A stretch of DNA of 5,833 nucleotides from Erysipelotrichaceae bacterium. GTDB lineage: Bacteria > Bacillota_I > Bacilli_A > Erysipelotrichales > Coprobacillaceae. The stretch spans positions 1-5,833 of the forward strand of contig JAJQGQ010000221.1 in assembly GCA_021200395.1 (NCBI GenBank), in the 5' to 3' direction. Below, piece after piece: positions 5,105 through 5,833 of the stretch; positions within the stretch are counted from its first letter, which is position 1, and each line of letters starts with the position of its first letter. A model generated the notes under the pieces. It was not told where the DNA came from. It was given only the letters and a program-made list of their open reading frames with translations, and searched no databases. The position numbers and the translations under genes were made by a program.

Positions 5105-5134
5105 AAAAAAAGATAATGAACTAACATTATCTTT
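5105..5134 (-). terminator. Strong rho-independent terminator of the HAD phosphatase gene, containing its stop codon
   Basis: A perfect 10-bp stem (AAAGATAATG and CATTATCTTT) with a 6-base loop is followed on the minus strand by seven Ts. The stop codon TAA (5129-5127) lies in the 5' arm of the stem, and the last residues of the protein are encoded by the hairpin. Confidence 0.88.
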
Positions 5135-5780
5135 GAAGTTCTAAATAACCAATCACATTTAATAGTGAAGGTAAAACAGCGACTGTCATATCTTTAAAAT
5201 GTTGTGATGGTTCTTTCATATCAGGTATACAAATGACAGGAATGTTTCCACTATAAGCAGCTTGTATTCCTGATTCACTATCTTCTAATATCAATCCTTC
5301 ATCTACGTTAACACCAGCTTTTTCAATAGCTTTTAAAAAGATATCAGGATGTGGTTTGGCATGTTCTACTTCAGGGCCAAAGACCATATCATCAAAATAC
5401 TTATCAATATCATGTTGTTTTAAAGCACTTAATGCTCTTTCTTTCATGCTAGATGTTGCAAGTATAATTTTGTAGTTATCGTCTTTAAGATACTTTAAAA
5501 TATCTTTAACACCATCTTTTAAATCAACACCATGATCAATTACACTATTTTCGTGTATCATCAAATAGTTCATCACTTCATCATTAGTTGTTGGTAGATC
5601 AAATTCTTTAATAATCCTAGTAACATTCGCAACTGCCGTTCTACCACTATAGTTTTGAATATAATTATCTAATGTGAATTCATGTCCATACTGTCCTGCA
5701 ATATTTTTAAATAATTGATACGAAATAACTTCGGTATCTATAATAATCCCATCTAAATCAAATATCACCGCTTTAATCAT
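5127..5780 (-). CDS. HAD-superfamily hydrolase, beta-phosphoglucomutase-like (subfamily IA)
   Basis: A 217-residue cytosolic enzyme that acts on a small phosphorylated metabolite, probably a sugar phosphate, by way of an aspartyl-phosphate. Motif I is FDLDGIIIDTE with nucleophile Asp8 and acid/base Asp10. A helical cap follows (about 15-85, including S-G-R-T-A). Motif II is I-I-L-A-T-S-S with Thr109/Ser110, motif III is Lys142 in A-K-P-H-P-D, and motif IV is Glu166-Asp167 in LILEDSESGIQAA. The K-P-x-P-D-I-F and E-D-S-x-x-G-I-x-A-A pattern is typical of beta-phosphoglucomutase and related sugar-phosphate phosphatases. Mutase and phosphatase activity cannot be told apart by motifs alone, and no maltose or trehalose phosphorylase gene is nearby. 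The ATG at 5780 has GGGAGG at 5791-5786. It is separated from the next gene by a strong terminator, so it is a unit of its own, or the last gene of one that begins off-window. Confidence 0.92.
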   Translation of the reverse strand: MIKAVIFDLDGIIIDTEVISYQLFKNIAGQYGHEFTLDNYIQNYSGRTAVANVTRIIKEFDLPTTNDEVMNYLMIHENSVIDHGVDLKDGVKDILKYLKDDNYKIILATSSMKERALSALKQHDIDKYFDDMVFGPEVEHAKPHPDIFLKAIEKAGVNVDEGLILEDSESGIQAAYSGNIPVICIPDMKEPSQHFKDMTVAVLPSLLNVIGYLELQR

Positions 5781-5791
5781 AATAGCCTCCC

Positions 5792-5824
5792 ATTTATATG
5801 TTTATATTATCAAATTCATGTCAA
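5792..5824 (-). promoter_or_regulatory. Possible promoter of the HAD phosphatase gene
   Basis: A perfect -35-like TTGACA lies at 5824-5819 on the minus strand, but no good -10 stands at 16-18 bp (ACATAT or CATATA). A TG-A-TAATAT extended -10 occurs only 6 bp after it and would need another -35. A promoter probably exists in this AT-rich gap, but its exact elements are uncertain and the window ends 9 bases upstream of the -35. Confidence 0.3.
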
Positions 5825-5833
5825 AAAGAAAAG

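Overview
This is an AT-rich stretch of bacterial chromosome in which every gene lies on the minus strand, so transcription runs from high to low coordinates. Strong GGAGG ribosome binding sites, short intergenic gaps, sigma-A type promoters, hairpin-plus-T-tract terminators, cre-like sites and a YolD / Y-family polymerase pair all point to a low-GC Gram-positive (Bacillota). A gut member of the Erysipelotrichia or a relative is plausible, but that is a guess from composition and gene content. No tRNA, rRNA, insertion sequence, CRISPR array or phage gene is visible.

In order of transcription the window holds four units. (1) 5780-5127: a HAD-family sugar-phosphate phosphatase or phosphomutase, ended by a strong terminator. 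(2) 5071-3153: a two-gene translesion unit, a UmuC/UvrX-type Y-family DNA polymerase whose stop codon overlaps the start of a YolD-like protein (TAATG), ended by a hairpin that contains the YolD stop codon. (3) 3037-1568: a GH1 6-phospho-beta-glucosidase with its own promoter, a 25-bp inverted repeat and a near-consensus cre site upstream, then a terminator. (4) 1416-280: an alpha/beta hydrolase of the FrsA / 2,6-dihydroxypseudooxynicotine-hydrolase type, followed by the start of a TetR-family regulator (204 to the window edge).

The most informative part is unit 4. The hydrolase promoter (TTGACA, 17 bp, TACTAT) carries two copies of AGTACANTGTACT with centres 31 bp apart, about three helical turns. 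One covers the -10 and spacer and the other lies just downstream of the likely transcription start. This is what a locally encoded TetR repressor would be expected to use, so the hydrolase looks inducible, perhaps by its own substrate. A cre-like site over the -35 suggests additional carbon control. The tetR gene appears to have its own promoter, whose -35 lies in the loop of the hydrolase terminator and whose spacer is formed by that terminator's 3' arm and T-tract.

The four units are probably functionally independent: sugar-phosphate housekeeping, damage-tolerant DNA synthesis, beta-glucoside use and an inducible hydrolase. I see no convincing new multi-gene system. The points worth following up are the regulatory architecture of the hydrolase/tetR pair and the unknown substrate of the hydrolase.
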